The position numbers and the translations under genes were made by a program. Shown here one piece after another: positions 53,592 to 62,768 of a DNA stretch of 64,000 nucleotides (its first letter is position 1; the number at the start of each line of letters is the position of its first letter). The notes below the pieces were generated by a model that made no database searches, had not been told where the DNA came from, and worked only from the letters and a program-made list of their open reading frames with translations. Source of the stretch: DATFVJ01 sp963727015 (GTDB taxonomy: Bacteria; Actinomycetota; Actinomycetes; Streptosporangiales; Streptosporangiaceae); NCBI GenBank assembly GCA_963727015.1, contig CAVSEV010000005.1, positions 744,001 to 808,000 of the forward strand, in the 5' to 3' direction.

Positions 53592-54169
53592 CGGCCGGAA
53601 GCTCCGCTTGCGCGGCGGGCGCGGTACGCGCGGGTCTTGGATCGGTTGCCGCACTCCTGCATGGAGCACCAGTGCTTCGAGCGGTTCTTGGAGGAGTCGA
53701 GGAACGCCCACTGACAGGAATCCTCTGCGCAGATCTTCAGCCGTTCCCAGCTGCGGTCGGCGGTGCTCGCCACCATCGCCGCGGCCAGCCGCGCCAGGCT
53801 GCCGCGGATACCGCTTTCCACCGGCACCAGCGCCGGATTCCCTGCTGACACCGTCACCTGCAGCGGTAGCTTTGGCACCGCTCCGTCGAGCCCGGGCCCT
53901 GCGGTCATCGCGCCACCGGTGCCGCCTTCCCTTGGCTGATGATGTGCGCGCATCGCCGCCCGCAGCGAGGTACGCAGGGCGATCGCCACTGCGAGGTCGG
54001 CCTCGCCCGCGCCATCGCCGCCCTGGCTGCCCGTGTCTTCAAGCGCGTGGTCGCGAAGCCACGCCGCAAGTGCGGCCGGGTCGCACAGCGCGTCCGTGCC
54101 CTCATCGACATCGACTGTGTTGGCGAAATCACGCAGCAGCAGGGCGTGTTCCGGCGGCTCGCCGGTCAT
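53588..54169 (-). CDS. CGNR zinc-finger transcription regulator
   Basis: The 193-residue protein has an N-terminal stress-response domain (LLLRDFANTVDVDEGTDALC) and a C-terminal zinc finger: ICAEDSCQWAFLDSSKNRSK then HWCSMQECGNRSKTRAYRAR, with four Cys and the CGNR box. Such proteins bind DNA; targets are unknown. It is the first gene of a two-gene operon with the acetyltransferase. Confidence 0.93.
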   Translation of the reverse strand: MTGEPPEHALLLRDFANTVDVDEGTDALCDPAALAAWLRDHALEDTGSQGGDGAGEADLAVAIALRTSLRAAMRAHHQPREGGTGGAMTAGPGLDGAVPKLPLQVTVSAGNPALVPVESGIRGSLARLAAAMVASTADRSWERLKICAEDSCQWAFLDSSKNRSKHWCSMQECGNRSKTRAYRARRASGASGR

Positions 54170-54226
54170 GGACGCCTCCAGGTAGACACAACACCAGTGT
54201 ACGGAAATAGCAAGTTGCGATGCGTG

Positions 54227-55777
54227 TCAGGAGCCGCCCAGCCTGGCCACTGCCGGGGCTGACCTGCCTGCCAGGGTCTGCTCGCCCGGGCCACCCGCCT
54301 TGGTTCCCGGTCCGGCCGCACCGCCGCCGGCGCCGGGCCCAGTGCCTGGCCCGGCTTCGGGCGCGGCGCAGGCGCCGACGCGGGAATCAGCGGCGGATAC
54401 AGGCGCAGCGCCGGATCCACGGCCAGCGTCGGAGCCGTATCGGGCGGCGGATCCGCCGTCAAGAGCAGAACCAGAGGGGTCAGCACGGATACTGGCGCCG
54501 ATGCCCGACACGACGTGCACCCGGTTGCGGCCCGTCTGCTTTGCTTGATATAAGGCCGCGTCCGCGGCGGCGACCAGCTCGGCGAGCGCGCGTGGTTCGC
54601 TGCCGTCGAACGTGGCGACCCCGACGGAAACTGTGACCTCGATACCGTCGGCTTCTGGCCTGGAGCGAACCGGCATGGGCAGGCCCGCGATATGCGCGCG
54701 CAGCCGTTCAGCAACACCGCGGGCGTCAGCTGGCGCGGCGTGCGGCAGCAGGATCGCGAACTCCTCGCCGCCGAACCGGCCCGCCGTGTCGTACTCACGC
54801 AGGTGATCGCGAAATGTGGCCGTGATCGCCTGCAGGACCTCATCCCCGACCAGATGCCCGTAGTTGTCGTTGACCTTCTTGAAGTGGTCGATGTCCACAA
54901 AGGCAATGGCCAGGGGAGTCCGGTTGCGCATCGAGCGGGCGACTTCGAGTTCGGCCTGGCGCTCCCATTCTGTGGCGTTGAGCAGTCCGGTCTTGGGATC
55001 GAGCCTGGTCCTGCTCAGCAGTTCGGCGTGCATCATGAACCGGCGCTGCAGTAGCACGGACGGCGCCGCGAACGCCAGCAGCACAGGGTTGACAGCGACC
55101 ACCACCGTCACGACGACGCCGAGGCAGAACTGAACGAAGTCACCGAACATCGCCTCGCGGCCGAACACCACGCCGGTCACGGATGCGAGCGGATCCGAGA
55201 GCTTGATGGCCGCGGCGCTGAGGCCGTTGTTGACGATCCACGCCACGACGTCGCATCCGGCGACCGCGAGAGCCCAGCGGACCGCGTGCGCGGGCGAGCC
55301 AGGACTGATCCCGCCGACCGAGGCGGGCAGCGCATGGAAGGCGACCGATGCGGCCCCGTAGGAAAGGCCGACCGCCGCCGCGTTGAACACGCGGCGGTGC
55401 ACGACGCCACGGTGCACGCGCCACTGGGTGAACGCGAGCAGCGGGACGGGCGCCACCAGGACCCAGAACGGCGTCAGCAGCACAGCGATCGGCAGGCACC
55501 AAACCGTCAGCAGGTCACGCACCAGGGTGCCCCGCGGCTCGTCGATCCGCCGTGTCGCCTCGACCGAGGCGAGACCGCACAGCAGCAGGGCAAGGAACTT
55601 CGCGAGCAAGCCAGGGCTCACCGGGGTGCGCGCCGCCGCGACAAGGAGCGCGGCCGAACCGGCGAGGGGCACCGCGGTAACGTAACCGAACGCGGCGGGC
55701 CGCAACCGGAGCGACGGCCAGTCCCTGATTCCGCTGCGGCGGGTCCTGGCGCGGAGGGAGAGCCGCGAACAGCCCAT
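54227..55777 (-). CDS. membrane-bound GGDEF diguanylate cyclase
   Basis: The 516-residue protein has about six to eight membrane helices (about 30-250), then a GGDEF domain (about 260-430; LDPKTGLLNATEWERQAELE, IAFVDIDHFKKVNDNYGHLV). The active site reads GGEEF in GRFGGEEFAILLP, so it should make c-di-GMP. An RxxD inhibition site (REYD) lies exactly five residues before it, predicting feedback by product. The last 80 residues are a Gly/Ala/Pro-rich tail. ATG 55777 is set by AGGTGG 5 nt upstream. In Streptomyces c-di-GMP governs development. Confidence 0.93.
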   Translation of the reverse strand: MGCSRLSLRARTRRSGIRDWPSLRLRPAAFGYVTAVPLAGSAALLVAAARTPVSPGLLAKFLALLLCGLASVEATRRIDEPRGTLVRDLLTVWCLPIAVLLTPFWVLVAPVPLLAFTQWRVHRGVVHRRVFNAAAVGLSYGAASVAFHALPASVGGISPGSPAHAVRWALAVAGCDVVAWIVNNGLSAAAIKLSDPLASVTGVVFGREAMFGDFVQFCLGVVVTVVVAVNPVLLAFAAPSVLLQRRFMMHAELLSRTRLDPKTGLLNATEWERQAELEVARSMRNRTPLAIAFVDIDHFKKVNDNYGHLVGDEVLQAITATFRDHLREYDTAGRFGGEEFAILLPHAAPADARGVAERLRAHIAGLPMPVRSRPEADGIEVTVSVGVATFDGSEPRALAELVAAADAALYQAKQTGRNRVHVVSGIGASIRADPSGSALDGGSAARYGSDAGRGSGAAPVSAADSRVGACAAPEAGPGTGPGAGGGAAGPGTKAGGPGEQTLAGRSAPAVARLGGS

Positions 55778-55917
55778 GAGCACCACCTGGGGGCCGGGGC
55801 AGTAGCTGATGTTAACAGATAGTAGTGGATCGGTATCATATTGCCACCCTCAACCGCGATATCTGGAGGGACCCGTCGCATGCTTGTCCCCAACTGCGGA
55901 TAGCCGGGACGGCAAAG

Positions 55918-55991
55918 CCGGCCCGCGGTGTAGCCGGCCCGCGGTGTAGCCTGGCCCGCGGTGTAGCCGGCCCGCGGTGCAGCCCGGCCCG
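55918..55991. repeat. four 16-17-bp tandem units between ilvD and the GGDEF gene
   Basis: CCGGCCCGCGGTGTAG recurs four times with small changes. It lies in the promoter region of the GGDEF gene and the 3' flank of ilvD. No gene occurs in 55787-56033. Confidence 0.88.
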
Positions 55992-56033
55992 GAGGGCAAA
56001 CAGTGCAAGGGCCGAATTCAGCCCAGCCTCAGG

Positions 56034-57913
56034 TCACCCGCCGATAAGGGAGACGTCACGTACCGCGCCCGTCGAGGCCGACGTGGCCATCGCCGCGTAG
56101 ACGCGTAGCGCGGTGCTGACGGTGCGCTCTCGGCCGGCGGGCCGGTAGCCGCCATGCGCAGAGACCAGCCGTTCACGCCTCGCCGTAATCTCCTCATCGG
56201 GGAGGGCAAGCCGGATCTCACGCCCTGGGATATCGATCTCGATCACGTCACCATCCTGCGCGAGCGCGATCGTGCCGCCCGCGGCCGCCTCGGGCGACAC
56301 GTGCCCGATCGACAGCCCGGTCGTGCCGCCGGAGAACCGGCCGTCGGTGATGAGTGCGCACGCCTTGCCGAGGCCCTTGCCCTTCAGGAAGCTCGTCGGG
56401 TAAAGCATCTCCTGCATCCCTGGCCCGCCCTTGGGGCCCTCATAGCGGATGATCACTACCTCACCCGGCTGGACCTTGTCGGCGAGGATCCCGCTGACGG
56501 CGTCTTCCTGGCTCTCGAATATTCGCGCCGGGCCGCTGAACCTCCACAGTTCCTCGTCGACGCCGGCGGTCTTCACGATCGCGCCTTCCGGCGCGAGGTT
56601 GCCGTAGAGCACGGCGAGCCCGCCGTCCTTCGTGTAGGCGTGTGCCACGTCGCGCACGCAGCCGGCCTCGCGGTCCAGATCGAGCGTCTCCCAGCGGCTG
56701 TCCTGGGAATAGGGCCTGATGGTGCGCACGCCGCCAGGCCCGGCATGGAAAAGCTCGACGACGTCAGGCGCCACGGCTGGCGAGCGGATGTCCCACTGGG
56801 CCAAGTACTCGCTCAATGACGAGCTGTGCACCGAGTGGACCCCGCGGTTCAGCAGGCCGCCGCGGTCAAGCTCGCCGAGGATGGCCGGGATGCCACCCGC
56901 GCGATGCACGTCCTCGACGTGATAGCGGTCGCTGCTCGGGGCGACCTTGCACAGGCACGGCACCCGCCTCGACAGCTCGTCGATGTCCTTCAGGCCGAAC
57001 CCCACGTGTGCCTCGTGCGCCGCGGCGAGCAGATGCAAGATCGTATTGGTCGAGCCGCCCATTGCCACGTCGAGCGCCATCGCGTTCTCGAACGCGTCCC
57101 TGGTGGCGATCGACCTTGGCAGCACCGACTCGTCACCGCCCGCGTAGTACCTGTGGGTGATCTCGGCTGCGAGCGGCCCGCACGCTCGAACAGGTCGCGT
57201 CGCGCCACATGGGTGGCCAACGTGGTGCCGTTGCCTGGCAGGGCGAGGCCGATGGCCTCGGTGAGGCAGTTCATCGAGTTGGCGGTGAACATGCCGGAGC
57301 AGGAGCCGCAGGTCGGGCACGCGGATTCCTCGATCTCGCTGAGCTCGGGGTCGGAGACAGCGGGATCGGCGGATGCCGTCATCGAGTCGATCAGGTCCAG
57401 CTTGCGCGCGGCGACCTGGTGCCGGTCCGATCCGGCCGCGACAACGGACGAGACGATCTTGCCCGCTTCCATCGGCCCGCCGGACACGAACACCGTGGGA
57501 ATGTTCAGCCGCAGCGCGGCCATGAGCATCCCCGGAGTGATCTTGTCGCAGTTGGAGATGCACACCATGGCGTCCGCGCAGTGCGCGTTGACCATGTATT
57601 CGACCGAGTCGGCGATGAGCTCACGGCTGGGCAGCGAGTACAGCATGCCGCCGTGACCCATCGCGATGCCGTCGTCGATCGCGATCGTGTTGAACTCCCT
57701 TGGCACCGCGCCGGCCGCCCGCGCGGCGTCCGCCACCACCTGGCCCACTTCGCGCAGATGCACGTGACCCGGCACGAATTGGGCGAAGCTATTGGCCACC
57801 GCGATGATCGGTTTGCCGAGATCCTCGCGCGCCACCCCGGTCGCGCGCAGCAGCGCGCGCGCCCCGGCCATGTTCCTGCCGTGCGTCACCGTGCGGGATC
57901 GAAGTGGCGGCAT
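56034..57913 (-). CDS. ilvD: dihydroxy-acid dehydratase, one frameshift
   Basis: An iron-sulfur enzyme for valine, leucine and isoleucine synthesis. From ATG 57913 the frame runs MPPLRSRTVTHGRNMAGARA, CISNCDKITPGMLMAALRLN, SACPTCGSCSGMFTANSMNC and NGTTLATHVARRDLFERAG. Near 57175 it shifts and goes on as PLAAEITHRYYAGG, MALDVAMGGSTNTILHLLAA, then DGRFSGGTTGLSIGHVSPEA to a stop at 56034. The three cluster Cys are present. Adding one base gives about 626 residues, close to the usual 615. A real frameshift would make the strain a branched-chain auxotroph unless a second copy exists. GAGGAGC precedes the start. Confidence 0.92.
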
Positions 57914-58098
57914 GATGGGCTCCTCGTCGGCCGGCTGCGTGCCATGGGTCAGGGCCCGCCCGCACAGCTGCGCGCTGGAGACTGGGCCGTCTGAGCACAG
58001 ATTTCCAGGCTACCCGCAGCTGAATCAGCTGCGCGGAGGATCCGTTGGTGCGGCACACCGCCCCGCCGTCCGGCTTGCGGGTCTCGCTCGCGCCGTGC

Positions 58099-58971
58099 CT
58101 AGAACCGCTCGGGCAGCACGTGCATCGCGGCATCGTAGATCCGCCTGGCCTGAGCGTCGGTCAGTTGCCTGCCCCGCCCGGCCTTGATGCTGCGGCGGAG
58201 GTATTTGCGCAGCTCGTTCGCGTCGAATACATCCACGTTGCGCACCGTAAGCACGTGCCAGGGAATCTTCGGCCCGTAGATCGCGATCGCGGGGCGAACG
58301 TCGATCTGCTCGCTGAGGGCGCCACCGATCAGCTCGGCCGCACGCGCCGCCTCCCAGCGCGCCTCCGCCACCCGCTCCTTCTGGCTGAACGGGCCATGGA
58401 ACAGCTGCTGTTTGCTCCCTGGCACGCGCACGGGCATGCGCTTGTCCCAGCGCTCAGAGTCGATCGCATAGACCCCGGTCGGGCCGACCACCAGATGATC
58501 GATGATGTTCTCGCTACCTGGTATGGCGCGCTCGTTCAGCGTGAGGTAGCCGACCCTGGCGAGTTTCTGCAGCTTGCGCTCGGTCTTGCGCTGTGCGGCG
58601 CCGCGCCTGGCGGGCGGCATCGCCGCGGAGGTCCTTGACCGCTGAATCGTGTCGGCGATCGCCGCGAGCACGGCCACCGTGATGCCGATCCGCCAGTCGA
58701 AGATGAAGGTGACAGCGATCCCCGCGACGAGGGCGATCGCTATCCTGCGTTCCCAGATCGGCAGCCGCGGGTTCGCCGAGATTGCCGCCAGGCTGACGCG
58801 CCGCAATCGCCCGGCGCGGCCCTGTTCGCCGCGGCCGTGATCGCCGTCGCGGCCACCGGCCGTGGAGCCCGTCGCGACGGTATCCACGGGCTCGATGTGT
58901 GCCTCCGGCTGCTTCTCGTGCGGGGCCGATGACTCGGAATTACCCGCTCCCGGCCGTGTCACCCGGTCCAC
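58099..58971 (-). CDS. NERD-domain membrane protein
   Basis: The 290-residue protein has a charged N-terminal third, two membrane helices (about 77-110, IAIALVAGIAVTFIFDWRIG), then a nuclease-related domain: KLARVGYLTLNERAIPGSEN, IDHLVVGPTGVYAIDSERWD and AELIGGALSEQIDVRPAIAI. The E/D-x-D-x-hydrophobic strand fits NERD, but D-S-E-R-W replaces the usual D-x-K active site pair, so nuclease activity is uncertain. Role unknown. Confidence 0.88.
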   Translation of the reverse strand: MDRVTRPGAGNSESSAPHEKQPEAHIEPVDTVATGSTAGGRDGDHGRGEQGRAGRLRRVSLAAISANPRLPIWERRIAIALVAGIAVTFIFDWRIGITVAVLAAIADTIQRSRTSAAMPPARRGAAQRKTERKLQKLARVGYLTLNERAIPGSENIIDHLVVGPTGVYAIDSERWDKRMPVRVPGSKQQLFHGPFSQKERVAEARWEAARAAELIGGALSEQIDVRPAIAIYGPKIPWHVLTVRNVDVFDANELRKYLRRSIKAGRGRQLTDAQARRIYDAAMHVLPERF

Positions 58972-59162
58972 ATAGCAGAGCGTAACGAATCTAGGACGGA
59001 TCGCCTAGCCCCGGCACCATCCACAGTATTGTCGCCGTGCGTGGCGTGTCCGCCAGTCTCCTGATGGGTACCCATAGCAAGTTGCCCTAGCTTTCCCAAC
59101 TTTACCGTTCGTCCCATTGGGGGCCTGGACCGCAGTTGTTGCGGCGTCTACCTTTCGTTAGC

Positions 59163-60587
59163 GTGACCCAGATTCATGATCTCACAGCGCTGGAGCAAGC
59201 TGCGGCGATTCGCGATCGCGAACTCTCACCCACGGAAATCCTCGATCACTACCTGGAACGGATCGGCCGCCTCGGCCCGCAGGTCGGCGCCTTTTTCACG
59301 GTAGTCGCCGACCTCGCGCGTGCACAGGCGCGGAAGGCGGAGCGCGTGGCCGCCGAGGCTGCCGAACCAGGTGACCTGCCGCCACTGCTCGGCGTGCCAG
59401 TTCCCGTCAAGGACCTGAACATGGCCGCGGGCATCCGGCTTACCTACGGAAGCACGATCTTCACGGACAACGTGGCGGACACCGATGACCACGTGGTCGC
59501 GTCGCTGCGTGCCGCGGGGGCCATCATCCCTGGCAAAACCGCGACCCCTGAGTTCGGGCTGCCCTGCTACACCGAGACCAAGGTCGGACCGCCCGCGCGC
59601 ACGCCGTGGGATCTTTCCAGGTCGGCCGGCGGCTCAAGCGGTGGCGCGGGCGCCGCCGTGGCGGCGGGCCTGGCCCCGGTCGCGCAAGGTAGTGACGGCG
59701 GCGGGTCCATCAGGATCCCGTCCAGCGTGTGCGGGCTTTTCGGGATCAAGCCGTCGCGGGGCCGGGTGTCGCAGGCACCGCTGGTGCCCGACCTGGCCGG
59801 CCTGTCCATCGACGGGCCGCTGGCGAGAACCGTGGCGGACGCGGCACTGCTCCTCGACGTGATCACCGGTAACGAGCCCGGTGACATGTACATCCAGCCG
59901 CCGCTGCCACCTGGCGAATCCTTCCTCGGCTACGCTAGGCGCGAGCCGGGCAGGCTGCGCATCGGCCGCGTGATCGAACCCGTGGTGCCCGGCGCAGAGG
60001 TGCACCCCGACTGCCGCGCCGCCTGGGAGGACGCCAGCGCGCTGCTAGCGGATCTCGGGCACGACGTGGAGGACGTGCCGGCGCCGTTCGGTGCCGACGT
60101 GGTGCCATTGTTCGAGACGCTGTGGTACGGCATGGCCACTCTGATGCCGGTGGATTCCGCGCAGGAGGGCGAGCTGCTGCCGCTGACCAGGTATCTGCGC
60201 CAACGCGGGCGGGCAACGAGCGCACCCGAACTGATGTTCGCACAGGCGTTCCTGCAGATCATGGTGCGGGGCGCGCTACCGTCGCTGAATGCCTTCGACG
60301 CCGTGCTCACCCCGACGCTGGCTCAGCCGCCCGCGCCGGTCGGCTATTTTCACGATCAGGAGCCCGCGGAGAACTTCGAGCGGCAGAAGCGCTTCACGCC
60401 GTTCACCGCTATCTACAACGTGTCCGGCCAGCCGGCGGTGAACCTGCCGTTGTACTGGAACACCGACGGGCTGCCGATCGGGGTGATGCTCGGTGGCCGG
60501 GTCGGGGACGAGGGCACGCTCATCTCGCTGTCCGCGCAGATCGAGGCCGCCAGGCCGTGGCAGGACCGTCATCCGGCGCTCTGGTGA
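59163..60587 (+). CDS. amidase-signature family hydrolase (second copy type)
   Basis: The 474-residue protein has Lys83 in LLGVPVPVKDLN, the Ser158 region in SAGGSSGGAGAAVAAG and Ser182 in SDGGGSIRIPSSVCG: the Lys-Ser-Ser triad. It differs clearly from the amidase at 5790 (different C-terminus), so it is not a recent duplicate. GTG 59163 starts MTQIHDLTALEQAAAI. No RBS is obvious. The MerR gene begins 24 nt later, suggesting a shared transcript. Substrate unknown. Confidence 0.9.
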   Translation: MTQIHDLTALEQAAAIRDRELSPTEILDHYLERIGRLGPQVGAFFTVVADLARAQARKAERVAAEAAEPGDLPPLLGVPVPVKDLNMAAGIRLTYGSTIFTDNVADTDDHVVASLRAAGAIIPGKTATPEFGLPCYTETKVGPPARTPWDLSRSAGGSSGGAGAAVAAGLAPVAQGSDGGGSIRIPSSVCGLFGIKPSRGRVSQAPLVPDLAGLSIDGPLARTVADAALLLDVITGNEPGDMYIQPPLPPGESFLGYARREPGRLRIGRVIEPVVPGAEVHPDCRAAWEDASALLADLGHDVEDVPAPFGADVVPLFETLWYGMATLMPVDSAQEGELLPLTRYLRQRGRATSAPELMFAQAFLQIMVRGALPSLNAFDAVLTPTLAQPPAPVGYFHDQEPAENFERQKRFTPFTAIYNVSGQPAVNLPLYWNTDGLPIGVMLGGRVGDEGTLISLSAQIEAARPWQDRHPALW

Positions 60588-60611
60588 CCGTGCACCCATG
60601 GTTGTACGCCT

Positions 60612-61697
60612 ATGCTGGCGCAGGTGAGGGACACCGCCGGCTTGGCCACAAGCTCAGCAGCCGGTCACGCAGGCGTTTTGGCCAGCGACGCCGCTGACGG
60701 GCGGGCGGATAGGCGCGCCGACGGCTCCGCGGGCGGGCCCGGCGACGGCTCCGCGGGCGGGCCCGGCGACGGCTCCGCGGGCGGGCCCGGCGACGGCTCC
60801 GCGGGCGGGCCCGGCGACGGCTCCGCGGGCGGGCCCGGCGACGGCTCCGCGGGCAGGCCCGGCGACGGCTCCGCGGACGCGGCGATAGGCGCCGGTGAAT
60901 TCCGGATCGGCGAGCTCGCACGGGCGGCGGGTATTTCCGTCCGCACGCTGCGCTACTACCAGGAGCGCAAGCTCCTTCCGCCGCCACGGCGCGAGGGCAG
61001 GATCGCCTGGTACTCGGAATCTCACCTGAGCCGCCTGCGCGTCATCGGCCAGCTACTCGAACGGGGCCACACCCTCGGCGGTACCGCCGAGCTGCTCTCG
61101 GCCTGGGAGCAGGGTTACGACCTGGCCGAGCTGCTTGGCTTCGAACGGGCGATGACCGCCCCGTGGTCTGATGAGGTGCCAGTGCCCGTGACCGTTGCGG
61201 GCGTCTCTGAGCTCCTCGGCGGCCAGCTCACGCCCGACGCGCTCGACGACGCCGTCCGGCTCGGGTACATAGAGGTCGATGGCGATCGCGTCGCGCACGT
61301 CAGCCGCAGGCTGCTCGAGACCACGATGATCATGGTGCGCGAGGGTATACCGCTGCGGGCGATCCTCGCCGTGGGTGGCGAGCTGCAGGCGGGTCTCGAC
61401 AAGCTGGCGTGCTTGCTCGTTGAGCTCGTCACGGCCCACATCCTCGATGGCAGCGCCGGTCCACCCCCGCCGCGTGACGTTGCGCGACTGGCCGAGACGG
61501 TCGAGCGGCTGCGCCCGGTCGCGCGCATTGTGATCGACGCGGAGTTCGCCCGTGCCATGGACAGACGTGCCCGCGCCACCTACAGCGAGTTCATCAGGCT
61601 GCTCGCGGCACGCGAACGCCCCGCCGGGACCGCCGGGCCGGGCACGCCGGCCGGGCCGGGTACGCCGGCGGCGCCCGGTGCGCCGCCCGCTGGGTAG
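60612..61697 (+). CDS. MerR-family regulator with repeat-bearing N-terminal extension
   Basis: The 361-residue protein has about 95 disordered residues made largely of seven GDGSAGGP units (24-bp repeats, 60718-60875). The MerR winged helix follows (FRIGELARAAGISVRTLRYY, QERKLLPPPRREGRIAWYSE), then a C-terminal effector domain without a Cys cluster, so not a metal sensor. The length is well above the usual 120-300. A shorter protein could start nearer the helix at 60895, but no good start with an RBS is seen there. It lies just before the SDR operon and may control it. Confidence 0.88.
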   Translation: MLAQVRDTAGLATSSAAGHAGVLASDAADGRADRRADGSAGGPGDGSAGGPGDGSAGGPGDGSAGGPGDGSAGGPGDGSAGRPGDGSADAAIGAGEFRIGELARAAGISVRTLRYYQERKLLPPPRREGRIAWYSESHLSRLRVIGQLLERGHTLGGTAELLSAWEQGYDLAELLGFERAMTAPWSDEVPVPVTVAGVSELLGGQLTPDALDDAVRLGYIEVDGDRVAHVSRRLLETTMIMVREGIPLRAILAVGGELQAGLDKLACLLVELVTAHILDGSAGPPPPRDVARLAETVERLRPVARIVIDAEFARAMDRRARATYSEFIRLLAARERPAGTAGPGTPAGPGTPAAPGAPPAG

Positions 61698-61715
61698 TTG
61701 CCCCGCGGGTCAGCG

Positions 61716-61813
61716 TCGGTACTACATCGGTACTACAGTTGTGTCAGTAGGCCCTTACCCTCGGGCTGCCGCTGGGTTATGATCCGACCATGCCAGTGAT
61801 TACTGGCATGGTC
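61716..61813 (+). promoter_or_regulatory. promoter with tandem upstream sites and a start-site palindrome
   Basis: TCGGTACTACA is repeated in tandem (61716-61726, 61727-61737), one helix turn apart. Downstream is TTACCC (61755-61760), 17 nt, then TATGAT (61778-61783), a good sigma-70-type -10. The predicted start lies in a perfect 12-bp inverted repeat GACCATGCCAGT ... ACTGGCATGGTC (61786-61797, 61802-61813). This resembles one activator-like and one repressor-like site controlling the SDR-hydrolase-monooxygenase operon. Confidence 0.7.
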
Positions 61814-61841
61814 TCAACCCAGCATGAGGGCGGGCGATGGG

Positions 61842-62768
61842 ATGGCACGAGCCAGGCATCTTGCGGGTCAGGTCGTGGTAGTCACCGGAGCCGCGCGCGG
61901 CGTTGGCGCGCTTGTTGCCACGAAGCTGGCCGCTCGTGGTGCGCGGCTGGTAGTGCTCGGGCTCGAACCTGATGAGCTAGCCCGCGTGTCCGCGTCATGC
62001 GGACCGCATTCTCGCTGGTGGCAAGTTGATGTGACCGACGAGAGCGCGCTGGCCGACGTCGCGGCCAAGGTCCTCGAGGCCTATGGGCGGATCGACGTGG
62101 TCGTCGCCAACGCCGGAATCGCCATCGGCGGCCCGTTCATTTACTCCGATGCCCGTTCTTTCGCGCGGGTGATCGAGGTCAACCTGCTCGGCAGCATAGC
62201 CACCGCGCGCGCGTTCATGCCCGCCCTGATCGAGAGCAAGGGCTACCTGCTGCAAGTGGCGTCCATGGCCGCGCTCGCCCCGTCCCCGATGATGGCGGCG
62301 TACTGCGCGAGTAAGTCCGGCGTTGAGGCATTCGCCCATTCCGTCCGGGCTGAGGTGGCCCACCACGGCGTGCGCGTCGGCGTCGCGTACCTGAGCTGGA
62401 CCGACACCGACATGGTGCGGGGCGCGGACGCGAACGCGGCGCTCCGGGAAATGCGTGCCGAGCTGCCATTCCCTGCGGACCGCACCTACGCGCTCGACTC
62501 CACCGTCGACGCGCTCGTAAGCGGGATCGCCAGGCGCGCACCACGGGTGTACGGGCAGCGCTGGCTGCCACCGGTTCAGCTGGCCAGAGGCCTGCTGCCG
62601 ATCGCGGCGAGGTTCGCGGCCCGCACCATGGCTGACATCGAGTCGCGCTGGCTCGCGACGGGCGCGAGGACCGATCCTGTGGGGGCGGGCGGCGCCGCCG
62701 ACACCGCCGCGCGGGCGGTGTCCGGCCCTGGCAAGCCATCCGCCACCGCAGGGAGCCAGCGATCGTGA
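61842..62768 (+). CDS. short-chain dehydrogenase/reductase
   Basis: The 308-residue protein has the NAD(P) motif VVVTGAARGVGALVATKLA, the NAG strand DVVVANAGIAIGG, catalytic Ser in LLQVASMAALAPS and Y-x-x-x-K in MMAAYCASKSGVEAF. The C-terminus extends about 50 residues past the usual fold. ATG 61842 has GAGGG 11 nt upstream. It is the first gene of an operon with the hydrolase and flavin monooxygenase; it resembles SadH-type SDRs. Confidence 0.92.
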   Translation: MARARHLAGQVVVVTGAARGVGALVATKLAARGARLVVLGLEPDELARVSASCGPHSRWWQVDVTDESALADVAAKVLEAYGRIDVVVANAGIAIGGPFIYSDARSFARVIEVNLLGSIATARAFMPALIESKGYLLQVASMAALAPSPMMAAYCASKSGVEAFAHSVRAEVAHHGVRVGVAYLSWTDTDMVRGADANAALREMRAELPFPADRTYALDSTVDALVSGIARRAPRVYGQRWLPPVQLARGLLPIAARFAARTMADIESRWLATGARTDPVGAGGAADTAARAVSGPGKPSATAGSQRS

